Shown here: piece after piece, positions 1 through 10,780 of the stretch
Layout: the number at the start of each line of letters is the position of its first letter
How positions within the stretch are numbered: the first letter of the stretch is position 1
Source of the DNA: Proteobacteria bacterium UBA2363
GTDB lineage: Bacteria > Pseudomonadota > Gammaproteobacteria > Xanthomonadales > UBA2363
Length of the DNA stretch: 64,000 nucleotides
Assembly: GCA_002344355.1 (NCBI GenBank)
Contig: DDTN01000026.1
Location: 1,020-65,019 of the forward strand
Reading direction: 5' to 3'
Notes under the pieces: model-generated
The model's database searches: none
Told to the model about the DNA's origin: nothing
Seen by the model: the letters and a program-made list of their open reading frames with translations, nothing else
Position numbers and translations under genes: made by a program

Positions 1-897
1 CTGCTGCCGGCGCTGGCGCTGGCCGCCTTCCTGATGTTCGTCGCGCGGCCGGTGACGGTGGCGCTGTGCCTGCTGCCGTTCCGCTACAGCAAGCGCGAGA
101 CCGTCTACATCGCCTGGGTCGGCCTGCGCGGCGCGGTCGGCATCTTCCTGGCGTCGATCCCGATGCTGGTGCAGCTGCCGCAGGCCGAGCTGTACTTCAA
201 CGTCGCCTTCGTGGTGGTGCTGAGCTCGTTGCTGGTGCAGGGCTGGAGCCTGGGCTGGCTGGCCGGCCGGCTCGACGTCGCCCTGCCCCGCCGCGACCCG
301 CCGTTCCGGCGGGTGGAGCTGGACCTGCCTGGCCAGCTCGAGCAGGAGATGGTCGGCTACCGGGTCGCGCCCGGCAGCGCCGTGCTGCGCGGCGCGCCGG
401 TGCCGGCCTGGGCCAGACCCAGCCTGGTGGTGCGCCGCGGCCGCGTGCTCGATCCGGCCGACGCCGACCGCCTGCAGGCGGAGGACTATGCCTATTTCCT
501 GGCGCCGCCGGGCAGCGTGAGCCGGCTGGACTGGCTGTTCGCCGAGCCGGAGGACGCCCGCGCCGCGGCCCATGAGCTGATTGGGGCGACCAGCGTGCGC
601 GGCAGCCTGCACCTGCGCACCCTCGGCCGCCACTTCCACGTCGAGATCCCGGTGCAACTGGCCGACCTGACCCTGGCCGAACTGTTCGCGGCGCACTTCG
701 ACGACGCCCCGCACATCGGCGACCGCATCGAGGTCGGCATCGCCACCCTGGTCGTGCAGTCGATCGCCGATGAACGGGTCAGCCGGGTCGGCCTGTTGCT
801 GGGCCCGCCGGGCGAGCTGCGGCTGGGATTGCCCCCCGGCATGCGCGGCCGCCGGCTCGGCCGGCGGCGGGCGGAAGCGGCGCCGGACCGCGACTGA
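1..897 (+). CDS. nhaP2: K+/H+ antiporter, C-terminal part (NhaP2/CvrA-like), 5' end outside window
   Basis: The reading frame is open from base 1, so only the last 298 codons are present. The first ~90 residues are the final membrane helices of a CPA1-type exchanger, including the conserved stretch AWVGLRGAVGIFLASIP and a hydrophobic segment ending in SSLLVQGWSLGWLAGR. The rest is soluble and cytoplasmic. It fits the regulatory tail of CvrA/NhaP2 proteins, an RCK-C-like part followed by a CorC/HlyC-type transporter-associated domain (about residues 190-280). Members exchange K+ (or Na+) for protons across the inner membrane and limit internal K+. The tail ends in an Arg-rich stretch. It lies just upstream of the gcvP leader on the same strand, with only ~30 bp between its stop and the -10-like box. 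Family call is firm; exact ion specificity is not. Confidence 0.85.
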   Translation: MLPALALAAFLMFVARPVTVALCLLPFRYSKRETVYIAWVGLRGAVGIFLASIPMLVQLPQAELYFNVAFVVVLSSLLVQGWSLGWLAGRLDVALPRRDPPFRRVELDLPGQLEQEMVGYRVAPGSAVLRGAPVPAWARPSLVVRRGRVLDPADADRLQAEDYAYFLAPPGSVSRLDWLFAEPEDARAAAHELIGATSVRGSLHLRTLGRHFHVEIPVQLADLTLAELFAAHFDDAPHIGDRIEVGIATLVVQSIADERVSRVGLLLGPPGELRLGLPPGMRGRRLGRRRAEAAPDRD

Positions 898-926
898 GGA
901 CCCGCGCAGACCCGGGCCGACCCGGC

Positions 927-932
927 TATCAT
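927..932 (+). promoter_or_regulatory. candidate -10 box for the glycine riboswitch-gcvP transcript
   Basis: The hexamer TATCAT lies in the context GGCTATCATGCG, about 11 bases before the first aptamer stem, so a start near base 939 would begin exactly at the riboswitch. The same GGCTATCATGCG context recurs upstream of asnS. No convincing -35 element is visible, as is common in this GC-rich DNA. Confidence 0.4.
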
Positions 933-942
933 GCGCCGGCAC

Positions 943-1104
943 GTGGTGGGAGAAGCGGGGCGACCCGCTGCCGAAGGCGCAAACGCCCGCAATCGCTCAG
1001 GCCCAGGTACCACCGCGCGCGGCAGAGACTCTGGAGAGACCGGTGATCCGGCGCCGAAGGGGCACGGGGCCCACGCCCCCAAACTCTCAGGCAAAAGGAC
1101 AGAG
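943..1104 (+). promoter_or_regulatory. glycine riboswitch, tandem aptamers, upstream of gcvP
   Basis: Two glycine aptamers lie in series. Aptamer 1 (about 943-1015) is closed by GTGGT/ACCAC and contains GGGAGAAGC, GCCGAAGG and CGCTCAGGC. Aptamer 2 (about 1028-1104) is closed by CTCT/AGAG and contains GGAGAGACC, GCCGAAGGGG and the hallmark CTCTCAGGCAAAAGGAC. These are the conserved cores of the glycine riboswitch family, which normally turns on glycine cleavage genes when glycine is abundant. The next gene is gcvP, which fits. About 200 nt separate aptamer 2 from the gcvP start; that stretch holds two copies of a hairpin repeat, and its role as expression platform is inference. Confidence 0.93.
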
Positions 1105-1107
1105 GGG

Positions 1108-1137
1108 CGAGCAGGGCTTTCGAGTGGCGTAAGCCAC
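1108..1137 (+). repeat. hairpin-containing direct repeat, copy 1
   Basis: The sequence begins CGAGCAGGGCTTTCGAG and continues into the hairpin GTGGC-GTAA-GCCAC. A near-identical copy lies 73 bp downstream. The compensated stem changes (GTGGC/GCCAC here, GCGGC/GCCGC in copy 2) suggest the hairpin is maintained. It lies right after the glycine aptamers, in the untranslated leader of gcvP. Confidence 0.6.
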
Positions 1138-1180
1138 GAGCCTGCGAGCGCCGACGCGCATGCAAGCGCGGCGGCCGGAA

Positions 1181-1210
1181 CGAGCAGGGCTTTCGAGCGG
1201 CGCAAGCCGC
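1181..1210 (+). repeat. hairpin-containing direct repeat, copy 2
   Basis: This is the second copy, CGAGCAGGGCTTTCGAG followed by the hairpin GCGGC-GCAA-GCCGC. It differs from copy 1 at three positions, all pyrimidine or purine transitions, two of them in the stem. It lies about 95 bp before the gcvP start. The motif looks like a small repetitive extragenic element, but copy number elsewhere cannot be judged from one window. Confidence 0.6.
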
Positions 1211-1303
1211 CAGTCGGGGTCCTGCTGTCGCCGGCGCGCCGCGGTCGCGCCGGCCGTTCGACCCACCGCCCAGCGCGCGGCTTGCGCGCGGACACTTTGC
1301 CGG

Positions 1304-4207
<2,904 letters not shown>

Positions 4208-4242
4208 CCGGACACCCGGTGCGGCGCCGGATCGGCGGGCGG

Positions 4243-5457
4243 TCAGCCCCCGGTCCGGGCGAACGAGAACAGCCGTGCCAGCGGATGCCTGCGGCCCTCG
4301 ATCCGGGCGCGGACCAGTCCGGCGCCGATCATCGAGTAGGTGATGCCGTTGCCGCCGTAGGCCATGGCGAAATGCACGCGTGGCCCGTGCTCCCGGTGCG
4401 GGCCGAAGAAGGGTAGCCCGTCATCCGTCTCGGCGAAGGTGCCGGCCCAGGCGAATGCCGGCCGGGCGTCCAGATCGGGAAACAACCGGCCCAGACGACG
4501 CGCCAGACGCGCCGCCTTGGCATCGACCCGGGCGTCGCGGCGCGCCGGCACGTCGATGGCGTCGTCCTCGCCGCCGACCAGCAGGCGGTGGTCGCCGGTG
4601 CTGCGCAGGTACAGGTAGGGACGTGCGGTCTCCCAGACCATGGTCCGGCGCAGCGCCGCCAGGCGTCCGGGCTCGATCGGGTCGGTGATGAAGGCATAGC
4701 TGCTGCGGTTGCGGGCCACCGACTTCGACAGCCAGCGCTGGTTGCCGTAGCCGCCGGCCAGAACCAGGTGCTCCGCCCGGACCTCATGGCCCGACCGCAT
4801 GCGAACGCGGACGCCGCGCGGTCCGCCCCGGATCGCCTCGATGCGACTGCGGTCGAACACCCGGGCGCCCGCGCGTGCCATCCGGGCGAACAGCCGCCAG
4901 GCCATCCGGTAGGGGTCGATCCTCGCCGCCTGCTGGCTCAGGATGGCGCCGGGCACGGTGACGCCGAAACCCGAGCGCACCGCTTCCGGGGTCAGCCACT
5001 CGACGTCGAAGCCATGCCGGCGCCGCATCCGGAACTCTTCTGCCAGCGTATCCAGGTCGCGTCGCCGGCTCGCGCAGTACAGGCTGTCCATGTCGGCGAA
5101 GTCGACGGCGCCCACTTCGCGGGCGAGCTCGCCAAGCACCGGAATCGCCTCGGCGCAGGCGCGATAGGCCAGCACCGCCTGGCGCTCCCCGTAGCGCGCG
5201 GCGAGGTCGACCAGGTGGGTATCGATCTCGTACTGCAGCAGGGCGGTGCTGGCGGCGGTGCTGCCCCAGCCGACATCGCGCTGCTCCAGCACCGCCACCT
5301 CGTGGCCGTGGCGAACCAGCTCGTCGGCGATCAGGGCGCCGGTGATGCCGGCGCCCAGCACCACCACCTCGCAGCACAGGTCCTCCCCGAGGGCGGGGAA
5401 TTCACGCATCAGGCCGTTGCGCACGGCCCACCAGGGATAACCGCTCTTCAGGTCCAC
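4243..5457 (-). CDS. FAD-dependent amino-acid-type oxidoreductase (DadA/DAO fold)
   Basis: This 404-residue flavoprotein has a Rossmann FAD motif VVVLGAGITGALIADEL near its N-terminus (GAGITG at residues 35-40), preceded by SGYPWWAVRNGL. The C-terminus has the second flavin-contact region, GLPFFGPH followed by AMAYGGNGITYSMIGA. The fold is that of D-amino-acid oxidase/glycine oxidase/DadA enzymes, which oxidise a C-N bond; the substrate is not apparent. GTG 5457 is chosen because a strong GGGAGG site lies 7 bases upstream. A longer frame to 5583 adds a Cys/Arg-rich, non-conserved leader. It is convergent with gcvP (35 bp apart) and divergent from katE. Proximity to gcvP could hint at a glycine- or sarcosine-type substrate, but that is only inference. 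Confidence 0.85.
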   Translation of the reverse strand: MDLKSGYPWWAVRNGLMREFPALGEDLCCEVVVLGAGITGALIADELVRHGHEVAVLEQRDVGWGSTAASTALLQYEIDTHLVDLAARYGERQAVLAYRACAEAIPVLGELAREVGAVDFADMDSLYCASRRRDLDTLAEEFRMRRRHGFDVEWLTPEAVRSGFGVTVPGAILSQQAARIDPYRMAWRLFARMARAGARVFDRSRIEAIRGGPRGVRVRMRSGHEVRAEHLVLAGGYGNQRWLSKSVARNRSSYAFITDPIEPGRLAALRRTMVWETARPYLYLRSTGDHRLLVGGEDDAIDVPARRDARVDAKAARLARRLGRLFPDLDARPAFAWAGTFAETDDGLPFFGPHREHGPRVHFAMAYGGNGITYSMIGAGLVRARIEGRRHPLARLFSFARTGG

Positions 5458-5654
5458 ACAGCCTCCCGTGTCCAGGGAAATCGTCCGCGCCTGCCACTGC
5501 CGCCGCCGACACGCGCCGGGCGCCCGCACGCAGGCTGGCGGCGTCCGGCCGACCATCAGCTGAACGGACCTGGCGGACTGCACGGGGATTTAACGGATCG
5601 GCGATCACGGTGTGAGGGTTGCGTGAGGATTCCGTCCAGCCCCAGGAGGCACCC

Positions 5655-7775
5655 ATGGCCAGCCGCAAGAGCACCGCCCGCCCGAAGTCAGCCAAGCCCG
5701 ACGCCACCGGTCCAGCGCGATCCCGGGGCAGCGACCGCCGCGGCAACGGCGACGAGCTGCACCAGTCCGCCGGTGGCAGGCATCCGGTCCTGACCACCAA
5801 CCAGGGGGTGCCTCTGTCCGACAACCAGAACTCGCTGCGTGCCGGCGAACGCGGCCCGAGCCTGCTGGAGGACTTCATCCTCCGCGAGAAGATCACCCAC
5901 TTCGACCACGAGCGCATTCCCGAGCGCATCGTCCATGCGCGCGGCTCGGGCGCGCACGGCTATTTCGAGTTGACCCGGTCGCTGAAGAAGTACACCCGCG
6001 CGCGGGTGCTGACCGAGGTCGGCAAGCGCACGCCGGTGTTCGCGCGCTTCTCCACGGTCGCCGGCGGCGCCGGATCGGTCGATACGCCGCGCGACGTGCG
6101 GGGCTTCGCGGTCAAGTTCTACACCGACGAGGGCAACTGGGACCTGGTCGGCAACAACATCCCGGTGTTCTTCATCCAGGACGCGATGAAGTTCCCCGAC
6201 GTGGTCCACTCGGTGAAGATGGAGCCCGACCGCGGCTTCCCGCAGGCCGGCAGCGCCCACGACACGTTCTGGGACTTCGTGTCGCTGAGCCCGGAGACCA
6301 TGCACATGGTCATGTGGGCGATGAGCGACCGCACCCTGCCGCGCTCGCTGCGGATGATGGAAGGCTTCGGCGTGCACAGCTTCCGGCTGGTCGACGACAA
6401 GGGCCGGAGCACCTTCGCGAAGTTCCACTGGCGGCCGAAGCTGGGCATCCAGTCGACCCTGTGGGACGAGGCAATGAAGCTGCAGGCCGCCGACAACGAC
6501 TTCCACCGACGTGACCTGTTCGAGGCGATCCAGTCCGGCAACTTCCCGGAGTGGGAACTGGCGGTCCAGCTGTTCACCGAGGAGGAGGCCGAGGCGTTTC
6601 CGTTCGACCACCTGGACGCCACCAAGCTGGTCCCGGAGGAGCTGGTGCCGCTGACCGTGGTCGGCCGCATGGTGCTGGACCGCTGGCCCGACAATTTCTT
6701 CGCGGAGACCGAGCAGGTCGCCTTCTGCCCCTCGCACGTGGTGCCGGGCATCGACTTCAGCAACGATCCGCTGCTGCAGGGCCGGCTGTTCTCCTACCTG
6801 GACACCCAGCTTTCGCGCCTGGGCGGGCCGAACTTCCACCAGATCCCGATCAACGCGCCCAGGTGCCCGTTCGCCAACCTGCAGCGCGACGGTCACATGC
6901 AGATGGCGGTACCGAAGGGCCGGGTCAACTACGAGCCCAGCTCCCTGCAGGGCGATTCGCCACGGGCCACGCCGGGGGGCTTCGCCAGCCACGCGACCCC
7001 GCTGGACGACGGTGCCAAGGGCCGTGTCCGTGCCGGCAGCTTCGCCGACCACTACAGCCAGGCCCGGCAGTTCTACCGCAGCCAGAGCGCGCCCGAGCAG
7101 GCGCACATCGCCTCCGCCCTCGTGTTCGAACTGTCCAAGGTCGGCACGGCGCACGTGCGCGAGGCCATCGTCGGCCACCTGCGCCACGTCGACCCGGCGC
7201 TGGCCCGCCGCGTCGCCGATGGTCTGGGCATGACGGCGTTGCCTCCGGCGCCGCCGGCCGCGGTCAAGCCGCAGGACCTGCCGCCCTCGCCGGCCCTGCA
7301 GATCATCGCCAGGATGAAGGACACCCTGCAGGGCCGCAGCGTCGGCATCCTGATCGACGACGGCAGCGACGCGGCGGCACTGAAGGCCGTTCGCACGGCG
7401 GTGGAATCGGCCGGCGCCACCGCCGTGATCGTCGCGCCCCGGCTGGGCGGCGCCCGGCTGGATGGCGGCCGGCAGCAGGCGGCGGACGGCCAGCTCGCCG
7501 GGACCCCGTCGACCGTGTTCGACGCCGTCGCGATCCTGCTCTCGGAGGAGGCCGGCAAGCGCCTGGCACGGGAGGCCGCGGCGGTCGACTTCGTCCGCGA
7601 CGCCTGGGGCCACCTGAAGGCGATCGCGACCGACGACGGCGGCCGGCTGCTGCTGAAGGCCGGGGGCGTCGGCAAGGACGCCGGCGTGGTCGATGCCGGC
7701 GACACCCGTGCCTTCATCAAGGCGGCCAGGACCCGGCAGTGGGCGCGCGAACCCAAGGTGCGCACCCTGGCCTGA
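5655..7775 (+). CDS. katE: large-subunit catalase HPII
   Basis: This monofunctional heme catalase breaks hydrogen peroxide into water and oxygen. At 706 residues it belongs to the large-subunit clade, with a DJ-1/GATase-like C-terminal domain (about 560-706) after the catalase core. Seen in the sequence are the distal His in VHARGSGAHGYF (His94), the Asn region DLVGNNIPVFFIQDAMKFPD, and the proximal heme Tyr in RLFSYLDTQLSRLG (Tyr381). The basic, disordered N-terminus resembles HPII. ATG 5655 is preceded by AGGAGG at ideal spacing. A longer frame from 5619 is unlikely. A strong hairpin lies 20 bp after the stop. It is divergent from the oxidoreductase, which would itself make peroxide, so the pair may be functionally linked (inference). 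Confidence 0.97.
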   Translation: MASRKSTARPKSAKPDATGPARSRGSDRRGNGDELHQSAGGRHPVLTTNQGVPLSDNQNSLRAGERGPSLLEDFILREKITHFDHERIPERIVHARGSGAHGYFELTRSLKKYTRARVLTEVGKRTPVFARFSTVAGGAGSVDTPRDVRGFAVKFYTDEGNWDLVGNNIPVFFIQDAMKFPDVVHSVKMEPDRGFPQAGSAHDTFWDFVSLSPETMHMVMWAMSDRTLPRSLRMMEGFGVHSFRLVDDKGRSTFAKFHWRPKLGIQSTLWDEAMKLQAADNDFHRRDLFEAIQSGNFPEWELAVQLFTEEEAEAFPFDHLDATKLVPEELVPLTVVGRMVLDRWPDNFFAETEQVAFCPSHVVPGIDFSNDPLLQGRLFSYLDTQLSRLGGPNFHQIPINAPRCPFANLQRDGHMQMAVPKGRVNYEPSSLQGDSPRATPGGFASHATPLDDGAKGRVRAGSFADHYSQARQFYRSQSAPEQAHIASALVFELSKVGTAHVREAIVGHLRHVDPALARRVADGLGMTALPPAPPAAVKPQDLPPSPALQIIARMKDTLQGRSVGILIDDGSDAAALKAVRTAVESAGATAVIVAPRLGGARLDGGRQQAADGQLAGTPSTVFDAVAILLSEEAGKRLAREAAAVDFVRDAWGHLKAIATDDGGRLLLKAGGVGKDAGVVDAGDTRAFIKAARTRQWAREPKVRTLA

Positions 7776-7794
7776 GCCGACGGCGCGGTCCGGT

Positions 7795-7826
7795 CCGGTG
7801 CCCGGGGCGCCCGCCCCGGGCACCGG
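7795..7826 (+). terminator. strong hairpin after katE
   Basis: An almost perfect inverted repeat of about 14 bp (CCGGTGCCCGGGGC against GCCCCGGGCACCGG) with a loop of about 4 nt lies 20 bp after the katE stop. There is no T-run, so it may be a Rho-aided or 3'-end-protecting hairpin rather than a classic intrinsic terminator. Confidence 0.5.
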
Positions 7827-7945
7827 CCGCGGTCAGGGCACCGTGCGACGGGTAGACTCGGCAGGTCCGCAGCCGGGCCTCTGCCCGTGCCGGCCTGCCG
7901 CGTGCGGGCCGCCGTGGACGCAACCCTGCCCCGGAGTGCCCTTCG

Positions 7946-8404
7946 ATGCCCGAGACCCTCTACGACGCCCTGCGGGAGAGCCACGCGCTGCAGCGCAGCC
8001 TGTGCCGCCGGCTGCTGCGCTCGGCGCCGCGCAGCGAGCGGCGCATCGCCGTGTTCAGCGCGCTGCGTATCGAACTGGCGGCGCATGCCGCGGCCGAGGA
8101 ACGCTTCCTGTACGTGCCGATGCTGATGCACGACGCCGGCCTGCATTCCTCCCGCCATGCGCTGCACGAGCACCACGAGATCGACGCCCTCGTCGAGGAC
8201 ATGCAGGTGCTGGACAAGAACGGGGCAGGCTGGATGGCGCGGGCGCGCAAGCTGTCGAAGACGGTGCACCATCACCTTCGCGAGGAGGAGCGGGGCTTCT
8301 TCCAGGTCTCCGGCAAGCTGCTGACCGCGGCCGCCAAGCAGTCGCTGGCCCGGTCCTACCGCAAGGACCTGGCGCGCATGCGCAAGCTGCTGGCCGGCGC
8401 CTGA
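7946..8404 (+). CDS. hemerythrin HHE-domain protein
   Basis: This 152-residue all-helical protein has the spaced His/Glu pattern of the HHE cation-binding family: His13 in RESHALQRSL, HAAAEERFLYVPML, HALHEHHEIDALVEDM, and a late HHHLREEERGFF. Such proteins bind a non-heme di-iron centre and are linked to oxygen, NO or iron handling; some are regulators. It follows katE on the same strand after a terminator-like hairpin and a -10-like TAGACT at 7853. That placement suits a stress role but does not prove one. The ribosome site is weak (GGAG). A 60-bp gap separates it from the hydrolase gene, so the two may share a transcript. Confidence 0.85.
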   Translation: MPETLYDALRESHALQRSLCRRLLRSAPRSERRIAVFSALRIELAAHAAAEERFLYVPMLMHDAGLHSSRHALHEHHEIDALVEDMQVLDKNGAGWMARARKLSKTVHHHLREEERGFFQVSGKLLTAAAKQSLARSYRKDLARMRKLLAGA

Positions 8405-8464
8405 GCACCGCTGGCGCCGCACGCCCCGGACGGCTCGCCGCTGCCGACGCCGACCGCGACCCTG

Positions 8465-9250
8465 ATGGCCGCTCGCTTCCGCCGCCCCGTCGCCGTCGCC
8501 GCCCTGCTGCTGGCCGCCTATGCGGCGCTGTGCCTGCTCGTGTTCCTGATGCAGCGCGACCTGGTCTACCTGGCGGGGCACACCCGCGTGGCCGTGCGCG
8601 ACACCGACTTCGCCTTGCCGCGCGAAGCCGGTGTCGTGCTGCGCGGTTGGCTGGCCGCCGGAGATCAGCCGGATGCCCTGCTGTACTTCGGGGGCAACGC
8701 CGAGCAGGTCGGCCACCTGCGCGACCGGGCCGGCATGCTCTTCCCCGGCCATGCCGTCTACCTGCTGGCCTACCGGGGTTATGGCGCCAGCGACGGCCGG
8801 CCCACCGAGGCGGACCTGGGCGCCGATGCCGTCGCCCTGTACGACCACGTGCGGGCGAGCCGGCCGGGGGCGCGGATCCGCGTGGTCGGACGCAGCCTGG
8901 GTAGCGGCGTCGCCGCCGCCCTGGCGAGCCGGCGCCCGGTCGATCGTCTGGTCCTGGTGACGCCGTTCGACGACATGGCCGCGCTGGCCAGCCATCACCA
9001 CCCCTGGTTGCCGGTCGGCCTGCTGCTGCGCGAACGTTACCCGGCGCAAGCCCATCTTGCCGGCCATGACGGCCCGGTGCTTGTGGTGCGCGCCGGGCGC
9101 GACCGCGTGGTGCCGCCGGAACGCACCGATGCCCTGATCGCCGCCCTGCCCTCCCCGCCGCTGGTGCTCGAACTCCCGTTCGCCGGCCACGATTTCGCGC
9201 TGGACGAAGACGCCGTGGTCGGTGCGCTGCGGGCGTTCCTGCACGACTGA
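8465..9250 (+). CDS. membrane-anchored alpha/beta hydrolase
   Basis: The 261-residue protein starts with a basic tip and one hydrophobic helix (about residues 8-29), then an alpha/beta-hydrolase domain facing the periplasm. The catalytic triad is visible: nucleophile Ser144 in GRSLGSG, Asp213 in AGRDRVVPP, and His242 in FAGHDFA. The YFGGNAE and YRGYGASDGRP stretches match the BEM46/YfhR-like group of serine hydrolases. The natural substrate of this group is generally unknown, so only hydrolase activity is inferred. It lies behind the hemerythrin gene and is convergent with the nitroreductase. Confidence 0.85.
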   Translation: MAARFRRPVAVAALLLAAYAALCLLVFLMQRDLVYLAGHTRVAVRDTDFALPREAGVVLRGWLAAGDQPDALLYFGGNAEQVGHLRDRAGMLFPGHAVYLLAYRGYGASDGRPTEADLGADAVALYDHVRASRPGARIRVVGRSLGSGVAAALASRRPVDRLVLVTPFDDMAALASHHHPWLPVGLLLRERYPAQAHLAGHDGPVLVVRAGRDRVVPPERTDALIAALPSPPLVLELPFAGHDFALDEDAVVGALRAFLHD

Positions 9251-9366
9251 GCGCAGGTCGCCGGCCGCGGGCCCGCGGTGGCGGCCGGCACGGGCGGGGT
9301 CCTGCGCTCCGGGTGCGCCGCGATGCCCCGGCTCCTGGCCCGGCGCCACACACACCCGGGAGCTGC

Positions 9367-10365
9367 TCAGGCCGGCTCGACGCCCGCAGCCGGTCGCATT
9401 ACCTCTTCCAGGCGCCGGCGCGACGAGGCCGGCATCGGATCGGCATGGCCGAACCGCACCAGCAGCAGCGGTTGCCACGCCGGATCCAGGCCCAGCCAGG
9501 ACGCCAGTTTCCGTCGGACGGAGGGGACCTCGCAGGGCATGTTGACGTGGCCGTGGGCGATCGCCATCGAGGTGGCGGCCAGCGCCGTGCGCTGGAAGGC
9601 GCGACCGAGCGCGACCCAGCCGGCAGGATCGTGGCGCCTGGCGATGAAGACAATCGCCAGGGGCGCCGATCGCAGCAGCCGGACCTGCCGCCTGGCCTCG
9701 CTGCCGGGACCGGCGAGCCGGGTCATGACCAGCCGCCCCAGCCAGCGCGGCAGCGTCGGGAAGCCGAGGGCGCGCGCGCCCAGGCCATCGCCGCGCGCCT
9801 GCGCCTCGCGCCGGGAGAAACGTATCCAGGAGACCAGCTCGTCGACGAAGGCGCGGTCGCCGAACTGCGCGCGGCTGGCCTCGGCGACCAGGTCCAGCAA
9901 GGGCGCGGAATCCGGATCCGCGGGGTCGAAGCTGCGCAGCTCGACCCCGTCGCGGGCACCGGCATCGAGCAGGCGCGCCACCTGCCCGGGCGCCAGCGCC
10001 CGGTCCCGGTAACGGCGCCGGTTGGTCTGCCGGCGGGCGATCGCCTGGTACAGGGCCGGGTCGGCTCCGCCTCCGGCCGAGGGCGTCACCCGCACGCGCA
10101 GGCAGGGCTCGGCCTCGTCGCCGGGAAAGGCATCGACGGTGGTCGCCAGCCCGTGGTGGGCCGCGGCGATCATCAGGTTCTCGAGCGCGCAGCCCAGGCT
10201 GATGTAGAGCGCATGGTCGTCGGGGTCGACCACCGGCAGGCGGCGGGAGAAGTCCGGAAAGATCCGGATCGTGTCCGCCGCCAGCGAGAACGACCAGGGC
10301 TGGGTGTTGTGGCCCGAGGGGGCCCGTGTCGCCGTCTCGATCAGGCTCGCCAGGACAGGGTCCAT
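9367..10365 (-). CDS. Acg/nitroreductase-family FMN-binding oxidoreductase
   Basis: The 332-residue protein has the nitroreductase fold with the N-terminal phosphate-binding motif RAPSGHNTQPWSF, a middle RRQTNRRRYRD stretch, and a C-terminal GLDPAWQPLLLVRFGHADP. The length and RRQTNR segment match the Acg family, in which two nitroreductase-like halves form one chain and a lid may cover the active site. Members are often linked to stress, and some sequester flavin rather than reduce nitro compounds. ATG 10365 (MDPVLASL) is chosen over 10401 because conservation begins there and GGAGC precedes it. It lies on the same strand as purA and the 63-aa frame, about 150 bp downstream of the latter. 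Confidence 0.85.
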   Translation of the reverse strand: MDPVLASLIETATRAPSGHNTQPWSFSLAADTIRIFPDFSRRLPVVDPDDHALYISLGCALENLMIAAAHHGLATTVDAFPGDEAEPCLRVRVTPSAGGGADPALYQAIARRQTNRRRYRDRALAPGQVARLLDAGARDGVELRSFDPADPDSAPLLDLVAEASRAQFGDRAFVDELVSWIRFSRREAQARGDGLGARALGFPTLPRWLGRLVMTRLAGPGSEARRQVRLLRSAPLAIVFIARRHDPAGWVALGRAFQRTALAATSMAIAHGHVNMPCEVPSVRRKLASWLGLDPAWQPLLLVRFGHADPMPASSRRRLEEVMRPAAGVEPA

Positions 10366-10516
10366 CGGGGTGCTCCAGGGCGGTCGCGAGGACCCCAGCA
10401 TGGTGGCACGGCGCGCCGGGCCGCTTGACCTGGCTCAAGCCGGCGGCTGGCGCCCGTCGTCCGGGGCGGTCCGGACCGCGCCGGTACCGGAGCTGCGGCC
10501 TGCCTTCCCGGTGGCT

Positions 10517-10708
10517 TCAGAACAGGGGCGCGGTCCGGGTGGCGCCCGGCCCGCACCAGCGCGTGCCCCGGCTCACCTGGATAGCGGCACCGGGCCGGGG
10601 CGCCCTGGCGCGGACGGCGAGCAGGACTCGGCCGGCCCGCCCGATGGCGATCCGGACCGGGAACCGGTCGTCGCCGGTGCGCTGCACCGTCCACGTCGCA
10701 CCCGTCAT
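10517..10708 (-). CDS. possible small protein, 63 aa, unknown
   Basis: This short frame begins MTGATWTVQRTGDDRFPVRI. It is preceded by a perfect AGGAGG (10713-10718) four bases before the ATG, one of the best ribosome sites in this part of the window. It lies 72 bp after purA on the same strand and before the nitroreductase. I recognise no family. The first ~35 residues read as a beta-strand-rich, Arg-containing domain; the C-terminus (RGTRWCGPGATRTAPLF) looks less protein-like. High GC favours chance open frames, so the ribosome site is the main support. Confidence 0.4.
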   Translation of the reverse strand: MTGATWTVQRTGDDRFPVRIAIGRAGRVLLAVRARAPRPGAAIQVSRGTRWCGPGATRTAPLF

Positions 10709-10780
10709 CGCGCCTCCTGCGCGGCGTTCGAAAGGGTGGCGGCCCGACCGGCGCGGGTCGGACCCGCACCCGGTGCCGGA

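Noticed and set aside
1160..1303. Upstream extension of gcvP (about 48 more codons)
   Set aside because: The extension reads through the leader repeats and has no protein-like features; the conserved N-terminus starts after 1304.
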